Positions 35,638 to 44,575 of a DNA stretch of 64,000 nucleotides are shown here, piece after piece (the first letter of the stretch is position 1; each line of letters opens with the position of its first letter). The translations under genes and the position numbers were made by a program. The notes under the pieces are model-generated. The model was not told where the DNA came from, did no database searches, and was given only the letters and a program-made list of their open reading frames with translations. The DNA is from Vreelandella profundi (GTDB lineage: Bacteria > Pseudomonadota > Gammaproteobacteria > Pseudomonadales > Halomonadaceae), in contig NZ_CP077941.1 in NCBI RefSeq assembly GCF_019722725.1, forward strand, positions 1,116,001-1,180,000. The letters run 5' to 3'.

Positions 35638-36750
35638 ATGATTGAAATTCGTAATCTCTACAAGCGTTACCACAATCACCACGGTAGCGATTGGGTACTT
35701 AAAGATATTAACCTCACGATTCCTAGAGGTGTAAGTGTCGGTTTAATTGGTCCTAATGGGGCCGGTAAGTCAACGTTATTGCGTCTTATCGCAGGTATGG
35801 ATTCACCCGACCGAGGAGAAGTGATTCGTCACAGCCGCGTTTCCTGGCCGGTTGGGCTATCGGGGGGAATGCAAGGCAATATGACCGGGCGCCAGAACGT
35901 TAAATTTGTAGCACGCGCCCAGGGAAGTGGCTCCCCAGAGGTAAAGCGTATCATTGAGTTTGTTGAAGAGTTCGCAGAAATAGGTGAAGCCTTTGATGAG
36001 CCCATTCGCACCTATTCTTCCGGCATGCGTTCAAGAATTTCGTTCGGTCTTTCGTTAGCATTTGACTTTGATGTTTACATTTCTGATGAGGCCACTGCAG
36101 TAGGTGACCGCTCCTTCAAAGCAAAGGCGAAAGAGTTATTTAAAAGTAAAGTAGGTAAGGCTTCCCTCATTATGGTATCGCATGGTGAAGGGATACTTCG
36201 TGATCTTTGTCAGGCAGGTATTTATCTTAAGCACGGTGGTGCCTATTGGTACGATGATGTCAATGAAGCAATAGCGACTTATCATGGCGATGTTGATCAT
36301 CTTTCGGGCTTAGAGCTAACAACCGGCTCACTGGCCGATGTTGATGTTCAGCAGTTGACCAAGGAACAACTGCGTGCGGTAAGGGAAGAGCATAAACGAA
36401 CCAAGCAATACATGAATGGGCTTGGGGTAATGGCAAAGCTTGCTCAGCAGCAACGGTGGGAAAAATATGAGGTTGAAGTATTAAAGTCTACACATCTTGA
36501 AGTGCGCAGAGCGCTCAACGGTTTGACCGAGGTCATTCAGCAAAGCCATGAAAGCCAAGTCAATCGCGCTAATGCAGAAATAAAAAAATTTCAAAACTCA
36601 ATTATGGCATATAAATTAAATATTAAAGAAGCTGAAAATAATAATCTGGATGTTCAGGAAAAACAGGTTCTTGAAAAAGCACTAAATGAAGCACAAAAAC
36701 AATTAGCCATAGCAGAATCAGCATTAGAGGAACTCGAAGGTGACGATTAA
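35638..36750 (+). CDS. kpsT: Capsule ABC exporter ATPase KpsT with a C-terminal coiled-coil extension
   Basis: 370 residues against about 220 for E. coli KpsT. The ATPase core occupies about 1-215: Walker A GPNGAGKST (38-46), signature YSSGMRSRISFG, Walker B-like DVYISDEATAVGD and the switch His in MVSHGEG. Residues about 230-370 form a Gln/Glu/Lys-rich helical tail with strong coiled-coil character that ordinary KpsT lacks. In the O-antigen exporter Wzt, C-terminal additions read the polymer, but those are beta-sandwiches, not coils. The tail may dock polymer-synthesising enzymes; that is inference. Confidence 0.92.
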   Translation: MIEIRNLYKRYHNHHGSDWVLKDINLTIPRGVSVGLIGPNGAGKSTLLRLIAGMDSPDRGEVIRHSRVSWPVGLSGGMQGNMTGRQNVKFVARAQGSGSPEVKRIIEFVEEFAEIGEAFDEPIRTYSSGMRSRISFGLSLAFDFDVYISDEATAVGDRSFKAKAKELFKSKVGKASLIMVSHGEGILRDLCQAGIYLKHGGAYWYDDVNEAIATYHGDVDHLSGLELTTGSLADVDVQQLTKEQLRAVREEHKRTKQYMNGLGVMAKLAQQQRWEKYEVEVLKSTHLEVRRALNGLTEVIQQSHESQVNRANAEIKKFQNSIMAYKLNIKEAENNNLDVQEKQVLEKALNEAQKQLAIAESALEELEGDD

Positions 36751-36751
36751 C

Positions 36752-36769
36752 TTGGCAATATATTGCCAA
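36752..36769. repeat. Perfect 18-bp palindrome after kpsT
   Basis: TTGGCAATATATTGCCAA is its own reverse complement and begins two bases after the kpsT stop, 43 bp before the next start. It could be an operator or an RNA hairpin. There is no T run. Confidence 0.7.
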
Positions 36770-36812
36770 TGTTAGGTGTCATAATAGAATTTACTTGAAA
36801 AGAGAAAAGAAA

Positions 36813-37274
36813 ATGGCTAAGACGATTATCACTTATGGCACGTTCGATATGTTTCATGTCGGGCACTTGAACTTATTAAAGCGTCTTAATGAAATGGCGG
36901 ATAATGTAATCGTTGCCGTTTCCACTGATGAATTCAATGAAGGAAAAGGAAAAAAAACACTGATCCCTTACGACCAACGAGCTTCGATTGTTGAGTCGAT
37001 TAAATATGTGCACAAAGTTATTCCTGAAAACTCTTGGGAACAAAAGCTTTCCGATGTGAAAGAACATGATGTTGATATTTTTGCTATCGGCAATGACTGG
37101 AAGGGAAAATTTGATTTTCTTTCTGAGCTTTGTGAAGTGGTTTACTTGGATCGTACTAAAAATATATCGACCACAGACCTTAAAAAATCGCTCACCCGAT
37201 TTCTTTCTATTCCCCATAAAGATTTAATGAAGGCATTTGAAGCGCTAGAAATGCTGCGCAGAGACCTGGAGTAA
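36813..37274 (+). CDS. Glycerol-3-phosphate cytidylyltransferase-like protein (TagD family)
   Basis: 153 residues, slightly longer than Bacillus TagD (129). TYGTFDMFHVGHLNLL carries the HxGH catalytic motif. RTKNISTTDLKKSL matches the RTEGISTT motif of cytidylyltransferases. It should make CDP-glycerol, or a related CDP-polyol, from the polyol phosphate and CTP. ATG 36813 is chosen as the family N-terminus; an in-frame ATG six codons upstream has no support. The genes after it encode LicD-like and TagF-like transferases, a coherent set for a phosphodiester-linked capsule. Confidence 0.88.
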   Translation: MAKTIITYGTFDMFHVGHLNLLKRLNEMADNVIVAVSTDEFNEGKGKKTLIPYDQRASIVESIKYVHKVIPENSWEQKLSDVKEHDVDIFAIGNDWKGKFDFLSELCEVVYLDRTKNISTTDLKKSLTRFLSIPHKDLMKAFEALEMLRRDLE

Positions 37275-37282
37275 CCCTCTGC

Positions 37283-38557
37283 ATGGAAAAAGCAACGTGG
37301 GCAAAGCGAGAGCCAAAAGTGCTTCGTGTTTCGAAAGGGCTGGTAACTCCTCAGCGTTGGACGAATCGCGCGCCCCAGCGCATTGAGCGTTTGTTTTGTC
37401 AAGCACGCCATGAAGAGCTGCGCGACTATTGCGAGTTGCTGGTGCATCGCAGTGATGCTAGTCACAATAAAACGGTAGATAGCATTGCCGCTAAAGCTCT
37501 TTTTTTCCATGCAAGAAGCCATTATTACCAAGGGCAGTGGCAAGCCGTATCCGAATCGTTGAAAAAACTCTTCCACTATTTGCCTAACCACGCAGATGCA
37601 CACTATTTGGCCGCTGATAATGCCCGGATGGCGGGTGATACCGTTGCGGCCAGAGATTATTTAGAAGCTCTATACCCTAAAAGTAAGCGCTTAAAAACCT
37701 GGCTATATATGGCAGAGCTGGTGCAAACGCCAGACGACTGGAAGCGTATGCAGCGCTGTATTAAGCACGCTCTTCAGCTCAAGAAAATACCAGAGTTTAA
37801 CCCCAGCCTGAACGACTATTTCGCTAAAGGCGCTCAGCGTGGGGGCGATTTTACCGTCGCAAAATCTTATTGGCGTCAGAATCTTAAGGACGCAATACAG
37901 AATTCTGAGTCTTTTAGGGTTCGCAGCAGGAAAGTGAATTTTTCGGTACTCGAAGCAAGCCAAGCATTAACGGATATTAAGGCAGCCTTAAGTCTAGCGG
38001 GAATTCCCATGTTTTTGGTAAGTGGTACTCTGTTGGGATGCATGCGTGAAGGCGGCTTATTAGGTCACGATCACGATATTGATATAGGTATATGGGACGA
38101 TATTAATCCCCAGAAATTGATAGAGATAATATCCCAGGCTGGCGTGTTTCACCTATTGCCCCAGCGCTATTCAGGCTGCCTACGGGTGAAACACATCAAT
38201 AGCACAGCTATTGATGTGTTCACTCACTATCGCGAACGGCATACGTACTGGCACGGCGGGGGTAAAGTCAGGTGGCACAATAGCGCTTTTACGCTAAAGC
38301 AGCATAAATTTCTTGCACAATACTATTTCGTTCCTGAAGATCACGACACATATTTGACGGAAAACTATGGTGAGTGGCGCATATCACAGCACACCTTCGA
38401 CTCAACGTTGGATACCCCAAATGCTGAAGTGCTTTGTGAAGAGGAATTAATTCTTCACGTCTATCAGCAATGCTATAAAGCCGTTGTTAATAATCGCGCT
38501 AACCAAATTGAACGTTACAGAACCTTGCTGGCTTCCTTGGGTGAGCAATCTATTTAA
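37283..38557 (+). CDS. LicD/fukutin-like phosphotransferase with N-terminal TPR-like region
   Basis: 424 residues. The N-terminal part (about 40-215) is helical and reads as degenerate tetratricopeptide-like repeats (HADAHYLAADNARMAGDTVA, LYMAELVQTPDDW). The C-terminal part has SGTLLGCMREGG and the DxDxD motif (Asp263, 265, 267) of the LicD/fukutin nucleotidyltransferase-fold family, whose members attach phosphocholine, ribitol-P or glycerol-P to glycans. It is paralogous to the next gene (both have HGG-KxxW-NSxFTL and VPEDxxxYLTENYG). Probably transfers or initiates a polyol phosphate on the capsule; exact substrate unknown. Confidence 0.8.
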   Translation: MEKATWAKREPKVLRVSKGLVTPQRWTNRAPQRIERLFCQARHEELRDYCELLVHRSDASHNKTVDSIAAKALFFHARSHYYQGQWQAVSESLKKLFHYLPNHADAHYLAADNARMAGDTVAARDYLEALYPKSKRLKTWLYMAELVQTPDDWKRMQRCIKHALQLKKIPEFNPSLNDYFAKGAQRGGDFTVAKSYWRQNLKDAIQNSESFRVRSRKVNFSVLEASQALTDIKAALSLAGIPMFLVSGTLLGCMREGGLLGHDHDIDIGIWDDINPQKLIEIISQAGVFHLLPQRYSGCLRVKHINSTAIDVFTHYRERHTYWHGGGKVRWHNSAFTLKQHKFLAQYYFVPEDHDTYLTENYGEWRISQHTFDSTLDTPNAEVLCEEELILHVYQQCYKAVVNNRANQIERYRTLLASLGEQSI

Positions 38558-38592
38558 TGCTATGAACTCAACAGACACTCGAAAGGACTCCA

Positions 38593-39903
38593 ATGAACCC
38601 TGTCGTTTACCGAAAGCTAAAGAAGCTGATAACCAAGCCAAGGCTCTATTTTGAAGATGCAAAATTAAACAAGCAGTCTTTTAATTTTAAAAAAATATCT
38701 GAAGAGTTAATTAAAGCCGAGATGTTTTTTGAAAAAGGGGAAATTGATAAAGCCAAAGCTTTGGCGGAAAATATACCTCGTTCTTCTCAATTAGGGGCTC
38801 TTTTTTTAGCAAAAATAGCATTGTTTGAAAAGCAATATGCTCAGTCAGAACAGGATGCCTTTCAAGTGATGCAACTTTTAAGCCCGTATAGCGCTGAGTT
38901 TAAAAAGGCCTTTTATTTGCATCAAGAGGCACTTCGTTGGCAACACCAATACGATTCTGCCCTAACCATGATCGAAAACATGCCATTTAAAGACAATGCT
39001 TCTCGATATTATAGAGCATTAAGGCTTGCTTGCTTGGGTGCTAATGCCCCAGCCAAATTTGAAAGACAGCTTATTAGGCTTACATCAAATCATAAGGAAT
39101 GGCTAAGGGCACGTAATCACTACATTATGCTGCTGCGAGATTTAGGTAAAGAGCAGCGCGCACTAATTGAGGCAAACCGATTAGTGCAGGAGATATTGCG
39201 CCAGCCTAAGGGTAAACCAAAATCACCCTGTCAGCGTACAGAATCCCAAAAAGTACAGTGGCAAGCAAAGGCAGCCACTGCACTCTTACAGTTAAAGCAG
39301 GATTTAAACAAACATGATATTGAGTTCTTTCTGGTAAGCGGTACTTTATTAGGTTGTGTACGAGAAGGCAGAATACTGGGCCACGATACCGATATAGATG
39401 TAGGGGTTCTTCCTCAGACATCTATGAAACAATTAAGACAAGCCCTTAGTGAGTCGTCGCGTTTCAAGTTTCTTGAAGTGTTTAGTGAAAATACTCTGTA
39501 TGTCGAGCACGCTAATGGCGTACATGTCGATATATTTCGTCACTATGAACAGGATGGAAAGCTTTATCACGGCGGTATTAAATGCCAGTGGTGGAATTCT
39601 CCATTTACACTCTTACCTCAAGTTTTTTTGGGGGAACAGTATCTAGTTCCCGAGGACACCAATAAATATCTCACCGAAAATTATGGAGACTGGCAAACTC
39701 CGGTCACAGATTTTGCTACTTTTTTAGATACGCCAAATATGGAAATAAATAATCCGGCCAACATGGCCCTATATTACGCCACACAAATTATAACGGCTTA
39801 TCGCCAAAGTGAAGTCGAAAAATACCAACGTTATCAATGTTTTTTTAAAGCGTTAATGACAAAACTTACGAAGAATATTCGCTTAGACACAAGCGAAAAG
39901 TAG
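38593..39903 (+). CDS. LicD/fukutin-like phosphotransferase, paralogue of the preceding gene
   Basis: 436 residues. The N-terminus carries KLKKLITKPRLYFEDA, a motif shared with the KpsC-like protein at 48665 and known from other capsule enzymes. A helical repeat region (about 30-225) follows, then the catalytic SGTLLGCVREGR and DxDxD (Asp265, 267, 269). The C-terminal half matches the preceding protein closely, so the pair arose by duplication and may add different residues or act as initiating and decorating enzymes. AAGGA lies upstream of ATG. AT content is high, as in the whole 36.8-44.6 kb stretch. Confidence 0.8.
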   Translation: MNPVVYRKLKKLITKPRLYFEDAKLNKQSFNFKKISEELIKAEMFFEKGEIDKAKALAENIPRSSQLGALFLAKIALFEKQYAQSEQDAFQVMQLLSPYSAEFKKAFYLHQEALRWQHQYDSALTMIENMPFKDNASRYYRALRLACLGANAPAKFERQLIRLTSNHKEWLRARNHYIMLLRDLGKEQRALIEANRLVQEILRQPKGKPKSPCQRTESQKVQWQAKAATALLQLKQDLNKHDIEFFLVSGTLLGCVREGRILGHDTDIDVGVLPQTSMKQLRQALSESSRFKFLEVFSENTLYVEHANGVHVDIFRHYEQDGKLYHGGIKCQWWNSPFTLLPQVFLGEQYLVPEDTNKYLTENYGDWQTPVTDFATFLDTPNMEINNPANMALYYATQIITAYRQSEVEKYQRYQCFFKALMTKLTKNIRLDTSEK

Positions 39904-39915
39904 GAACCTAAAAAT

Positions 39916-42726
39916 ATGACATCATCATTCGATTCTATGGTTACAACATTAAAAGGCTGGCTGCCGCTTAAAAATCCACCTAGCTATACGTTAGGGCTTC
40001 AGTTTTTTCGCAAAAAGGCTTGGAAAACAGCTCAGCAGCATTTTCAAAAAGCTGTACGAGAGAGGCCTAAGCATCCGGCCAGTCATTTTAAGCTAGGAAT
40101 GTGTTATTTTCATCAATTTGATTATACAAAGGCGAGCCGCTCTATCAGCAAGGCCGTGGCGCTTGCACCTGAACAAGTGCAATGGCAAGAACAACAGCAG
40201 CAAGTTAAGAATAAATTAAAAAAAATCAATAAGCCGAAAGTTTCTGAAAATAAAGTTATTGCTAATACCAGTGAGCCCCAAGCCTTATTGACTGTCATTC
40301 AATTAGCAGCGTTGAATGCTGAATATCACAAAGTAGTTGACCTATCCCGTTGGGTTGAAGAGCTGCTTGGAGCCTCTAAAGCACATAGTATTAGTCTTAA
40401 AAAAATACGACATTTCGCCTGCGAAAGTGCTTTAATGAGTGGTGATTTAAACGTTTTTGAAGAATCCTTATTACGGTTGGATGAGCAAGATTCGGCTAGA
40501 TATCGATATAGTGCTATCGCAAACTATTATCGAGGCAACCTGCAGAAGGCTATTGATGAGTTTCAGTTATTGATCACCGTATCAAATAGTCCCGATGTTA
40601 TTTATTGGTATTCTAAAGTTCTGGTGGCAAATGGTGATAAGCAGCTTGCTTGGCAGTTATTAGAAAATGTCGCTCGAAAAAGCCGTCGTGCCGCTACTTG
40701 GCAACACCTTGCTGATCTAGTGGATACTCTTCCCCAGCTACAGCAGTACTTAATGTTATTAGATGAGTGGTGCGTTAAAAGCTCCACAGCACGGCACCAT
40801 CGTGACGTAGCTGTGGCAACGTCAAAAGCAGCCATTGCGGGCGGAAACGGGGCCTTAGCTCGCAAAGTCCTTCACGACAGCATTGAGTATCATCAAAAAC
40901 GTCAAGGAGGGCCAAGCTCCGTATTGCCTGACGATGTAAAGAACGTCCAGGATGCTGGAACACCCATATGGGTAACGCCCTTTGCCTCAGTACCCTATAT
41001 TGCATTGAAGAGCAGCCGATCAGCTCGGGCAAAAGAGTGCTTACAATCGCTAATGGCGGTCGCGAGTAAAACTGCGAGCACACCCATTGCGTTGCAGTAC
41101 ACGCTTCAGTGGATGCTCAATGATCTACGCAGTGATGCTCCTGCCACGCTTCTGTTTGGTGTCGAGGCGACAGAAAGCCTAGAGTCTTTTTTCGAGTCTC
41201 TAGTTAATCAGACTTTTTTTATTCAACAGCACCGAGAAAAAAATAGGTTGGAGCTAAGCCACACGAACGGGTTAAGTGTCACAATTGTTGTGTTTGAGTC
41301 GGAGGGAGGTCTCGAAAAATATCATGAGCATGGTGCTACCTATACTCATGCAGTGCTGGAAGCGTCTGTGTTTGAAACGCAAGATTTGAAGTGTTATGTG
41401 CCAAAAGAGATTGGTATATATTTCAGTGAAAGCGGCATTGATCAAAACCGCTTAACCGAAGAGTGGTTGTTGATATCTGAAAATAAAACTAAGGTTGATG
41501 AAGATGTATATACAGCGCATGCTTACAAGGTTTGGCTATACGCACTGATTAATCAATCAAGTGAATTAGAAGGCCAAGCGGTGCGCGCGCTACGCAAAAG
41601 CAATGAGCATAAGCAGCCTTATCAGCGTCAACTCCAAAGCTATACTATTCCTGATGCTGAAACTATCCGCCGCGATGGCGTTAAAGTTGTCCTATATGTT
41701 AGTGGCCTTGAAAAAGTGGGCTATCAAGCTAATATGTGGATTCCTGTTCTGGAACGATTAAGCAAGCCAGCTGCGATTGTTGTGCGTGAGAAGCGCATAG
41801 CAGAAGAGTTGATTTCTACACAATTACCTATTTATTTTATGAGGACAATGCGTGACGTTGAGTGTTTAGAAGAAGCTGATGTTGAAACTATTTTATATCC
41901 TGCTAATACACAAAAAAATATTCACACGCTGCGTTTTCATCGTATGCAACACTATTTTATTAACCACGGCGAAAGCGATAAAGTAGTTAATCAAAGTAAG
42001 TTTTTAATGGCCTATGATAAATTATTAGTTGCTGGCCCACTGGCTGAGCGCAGGCTCAGAGAAGCTGGGTTGCCTCTACGTGATAATCAAGTGGTGCACG
42101 TGGGTCGCCCCCAAGTTGAGCTGCTGTTAGATAGGGTAGATAGCCCATGTGTTGATATTAAAACAATACTCTATGCCCCTACATGGGAAGGCTTTGTGGA
42201 AGAGGCAAATTATTCATCAGTTAGCGAGTTTGGCTACAATTTACTCAAGAGACTCGCTGCAAGTGAAAGTCTTGAAGTTTTATTCAAACCTCATCCTTAT
42301 ACTGGTTACAATAAAAATGATAATAAAGGTTACTATCTGAAAGAGATGATTGCTCTATGCAATAGCAAAGATAATTTGCATTATATTGACTCATCTGAAG
42401 GCATACATAAGTATATGAATCAGTCAGACATGCTGATCACAGATATATCAAGCGTGCTGAATGATTATTTATATACGCAGAAACCACTCGCCTTATGTAA
42501 TGTTCAATGCCTTAGTCTTGAGGAGATGAAGCAACAGTTTCCGTCGTCGAAGGCTGCTTATGTTTTAAACGATAGTGATGAAATTATACCCACTTTAGAG
42601 GGGATGATTGATGGCGATGAGAAATTTAATGATCGAAATTTAACACGTGCAGACTCTTTAGGTAGTTTCAATGAGGGGTATATGCGTCGCTTTGATGATG
42701 TAGTTACAGATCGTAATGAGGTTTAA
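39916..42726 (+). CDS. Large TPR protein with C-terminal CDP-glycerol glycerophosphotransferase (TagF-like) domain
   Basis: 936 residues. The N-terminal region (about 20-330) has TPR-like repeats (AQQHFQKAVRERPKHPASHF). A middle part of unknown fold (about 350-580) follows. The C-terminal GT-B region from about 585 carries NHGESDK (His684), LYAPTWEGF, KPHP (His793) and SDMLITDISSVLNDY, the landmarks of TagF/TagB glycerol-phosphate transferases. It would polymerise or add a polyol-phosphate from the CDP-donor made by the TagD-like enzyme. Similar TagF-like capsule polymerases are known in Actinobacillus and Neisseria. Overlaps the next gene's first ATG. Confidence 0.85.
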   Translation: MTSSFDSMVTTLKGWLPLKNPPSYTLGLQFFRKKAWKTAQQHFQKAVRERPKHPASHFKLGMCYFHQFDYTKASRSISKAVALAPEQVQWQEQQQQVKNKLKKINKPKVSENKVIANTSEPQALLTVIQLAALNAEYHKVVDLSRWVEELLGASKAHSISLKKIRHFACESALMSGDLNVFEESLLRLDEQDSARYRYSAIANYYRGNLQKAIDEFQLLITVSNSPDVIYWYSKVLVANGDKQLAWQLLENVARKSRRAATWQHLADLVDTLPQLQQYLMLLDEWCVKSSTARHHRDVAVATSKAAIAGGNGALARKVLHDSIEYHQKRQGGPSSVLPDDVKNVQDAGTPIWVTPFASVPYIALKSSRSARAKECLQSLMAVASKTASTPIALQYTLQWMLNDLRSDAPATLLFGVEATESLESFFESLVNQTFFIQQHREKNRLELSHTNGLSVTIVVFESEGGLEKYHEHGATYTHAVLEASVFETQDLKCYVPKEIGIYFSESGIDQNRLTEEWLLISENKTKVDEDVYTAHAYKVWLYALINQSSELEGQAVRALRKSNEHKQPYQRQLQSYTIPDAETIRRDGVKVVLYVSGLEKVGYQANMWIPVLERLSKPAAIVVREKRIAEELISTQLPIYFMRTMRDVECLEEADVETILYPANTQKNIHTLRFHRMQHYFINHGESDKVVNQSKFLMAYDKLLVAGPLAERRLREAGLPLRDNQVVHVGRPQVELLLDRVDSPCVDIKTILYAPTWEGFVEEANYSSVSEFGYNLLKRLAASESLEVLFKPHPYTGYNKNDNKGYYLKEMIALCNSKDNLHYIDSSEGIHKYMNQSDMLITDISSVLNDYLYTQKPLALCNVQCLSLEEMKQQFPSSKAAYVLNDSDEIIPTLEGMIDGDEKFNDRNLTRADSLGSFNEGYMRRFDDVVTDRNEV

Positions 42727-42727
42727 A

Positions 42728-44575
42728 ATGTCTTTAGTAACAGTTGCTATCACTGGCTATAATATCAGTGAATATGTGGAAACCGCTATTGATTCGATTT
42801 TGAATCAAACCTATAAAAATTTAGAAATAGTTTTTGTGGATGATGGTTCCAAAGATGACACCTTCAGAAAGGCTTGCCAACTTTTACAAGCTTATTCAAA
42901 GCGAGTGTTAGTTGCGCAGTATAATAAGGCAGCGGGGGGAGCTAGAAATACGGCAATTAATGTTTCAACTGGAAAGTACATTGTATTTCTCGATGGTGAT
43001 GATTGGCTAGCCCCCGGTGCCGTTCAGGATTTAGTTGCTACTGCTGCTAAAAAACCTGTTCAAGCTGTATTTAGCGATAGAAACACTTACTATGATAAGA
43101 CTGGAGTCTCAAAGCCGTCTATCCTTTTCAAGGAAAGAGTAGGTGTTGATATTAAAAAAATTCCTTATATTAAGAAGAGGATAGCTATCCATGGAAAACT
43201 TTTTGATAGAAAGTTCTTAGTTGATAATAATGTTTTCTTTCCAGAGAATATGAGTGTTGAAGATTTTGTTTTCTCATATGATTTTTTGGCTAAGGCTAGC
43301 TCGGTTTCTACTTTGCCAGTAGCAACTTATTTTTATAGAAAAAGGCAAGGAGGTAATAAGTCTTTAACTCAAGATAGACTTACGGAGTTCTCATTAACTA
43401 GTCGCTTTAAGCAAATTGAGATGACCCAAAAGATAGCTGCTACAGAAGGATTTAAAGAAAAATATCCTAATGTAAATGAGATGAAAACAAATTTTCAACA
43501 CCGATTGATGCGACACATTGTTTGTTTGCCAAAAGAGCAGAATGTTGATTTGAAAGATAACGCTTTTGCTCTCATCAAGAAGTTTGTGAGTAAAAATGAG
43601 GAAGATATTTTTCAGAATGTAAGTGCAGGATGTGCTGAGGTTTATTCTGAAATATTATGTGCCTCTCAAAAAGTTGCATTAATTGCTATAGATAATTATG
43701 TAAAAAAAAGAATTCAGACTTCTAAACCACTGTTGAATTCTCTTCCAAAAAGTAAAGTTGGCGTTATTAATTTATTCTATTGGGATAAGAAGAAAAATTT
43801 TGGCGATAAAATTGGACCTTTTTTGGTGAAGCAGGCATCTGGTCGGCTAGTGCAAAATGTATTTCAGCAGCCAGATGAGGATCATGGATTATTAGTGGTT
43901 GGTTCGATAATTGGTATGCTAGACCGGCCGGGTCTTGATATTTGGGGGAGTGGCTTAATCCGACCTCTTTCTAAATCAAAAGCAGCTGAGTTAGCAAAGT
44001 TTGAACCTAGAATGATTTTGGCTGTACGTGGTTACAAGACCTATTCTGAATTGCGTCAAAAGCTTGGCTGGGATGTGCCTCGTGTATTTGGCGATCCTGC
44101 GTTACTGCTACCTAATTATCTTTCTAAGAATAAGAATAAATCGAAAACTTTAGGTAAAGTGTGCATGGTTCCACATTATAGCCATGCTTCACTCTTTAGT
44201 CATCTGCCAGAAAGTGAAAATCTTTCTGTTTTGAGTGTTAAAGATGATCCGCTAAGTGTAGTGAATGATATTGCCACATCAAAGGTATGTATATCTACTT
44301 CCTTACACGGCATCATTGTTGCACACGCATATGGTGTGCCATGGGTATGGTTGCGCATTGCTGACAAAGTCTTAGTTGGAGATGCATTTAAGTTTGAGGA
44401 CTTTTTTACTGTTTTGAATGCTGGTGCAGTTGCAACCTGCGATGTAAAAGAGGAACAAGCTTTATTGTTGTCTGAGTTAGAAATTTTAAAGTTGGCAGAA
44501 AAAGCAAATTTGCCGAAGAATAAATTCGATTTCACGGATTTGGATGATGCGTTGAAGAACTATATAAATTCGTGA
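42728..44575 (+). CDS. GT2 glycosyltransferase fused to a polysaccharide pyruvyltransferase-like domain
   Basis: 615 residues. The N-terminal GT2 domain (about 1-230) has VTVAITGYNISEYVETAIDS, VDDGSKDDT and the FLDGDDW Asp motif. The C-terminal domain (about 335-600) has NFGDKIGPFLVKQASG and STSLHGIIVAHAYGVPW, typical of the polysaccharide pyruvyltransferase family, which adds ketal pyruvate to sugars. The fusion would couple sugar addition and pyruvylation. The start at 42728 is preferred (GAGG six bases upstream) over ATG 42716, which overlaps the previous gene. Last gene before a 444-bp gap. The GT donor is unknown. Confidence 0.85.
   Translation: MSLVTVAITGYNISEYVETAIDSILNQTYKNLEIVFVDDGSKDDTFRKACQLLQAYSKRVLVAQYNKAAGGARNTAINVSTGKYIVFLDGDDWLAPGAVQDLVATAAKKPVQAVFSDRNTYYDKTGVSKPSILFKERVGVDIKKIPYIKKRIAIHGKLFDRKFLVDNNVFFPENMSVEDFVFSYDFLAKASSVSTLPVATYFYRKRQGGNKSLTQDRLTEFSLTSRFKQIEMTQKIAATEGFKEKYPNVNEMKTNFQHRLMRHIVCLPKEQNVDLKDNAFALIKKFVSKNEEDIFQNVSAGCAEVYSEILCASQKVALIAIDNYVKKRIQTSKPLLNSLPKSKVGVINLFYWDKKKNFGDKIGPFLVKQASGRLVQNVFQQPDEDHGLLVVGSIIGMLDRPGLDIWGSGLIRPLSKSKAAELAKFEPRMILAVRGYKTYSELRQKLGWDVPRVFGDPALLLPNYLSKNKNKSKTLGKVCMVPHYSHASLFSHLPESENLSVLSVKDDPLSVVNDIATSKVCISTSLHGIIVAHAYGVPWVWLRIADKVLVGDAFKFEDFFTVLNAGAVATCDVKEEQALLLSELEILKLAEKANLPKNKFDFTDLDDALKNYINS

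Noticed and set aside
36752..36769. Possible sigma-54 promoter (TTGGCA...TTGC) in the palindrome after kpsT
   Set aside because: The GG and GC are nine bases apart rather than the required ten, and perfect symmetry explains the sequence better.
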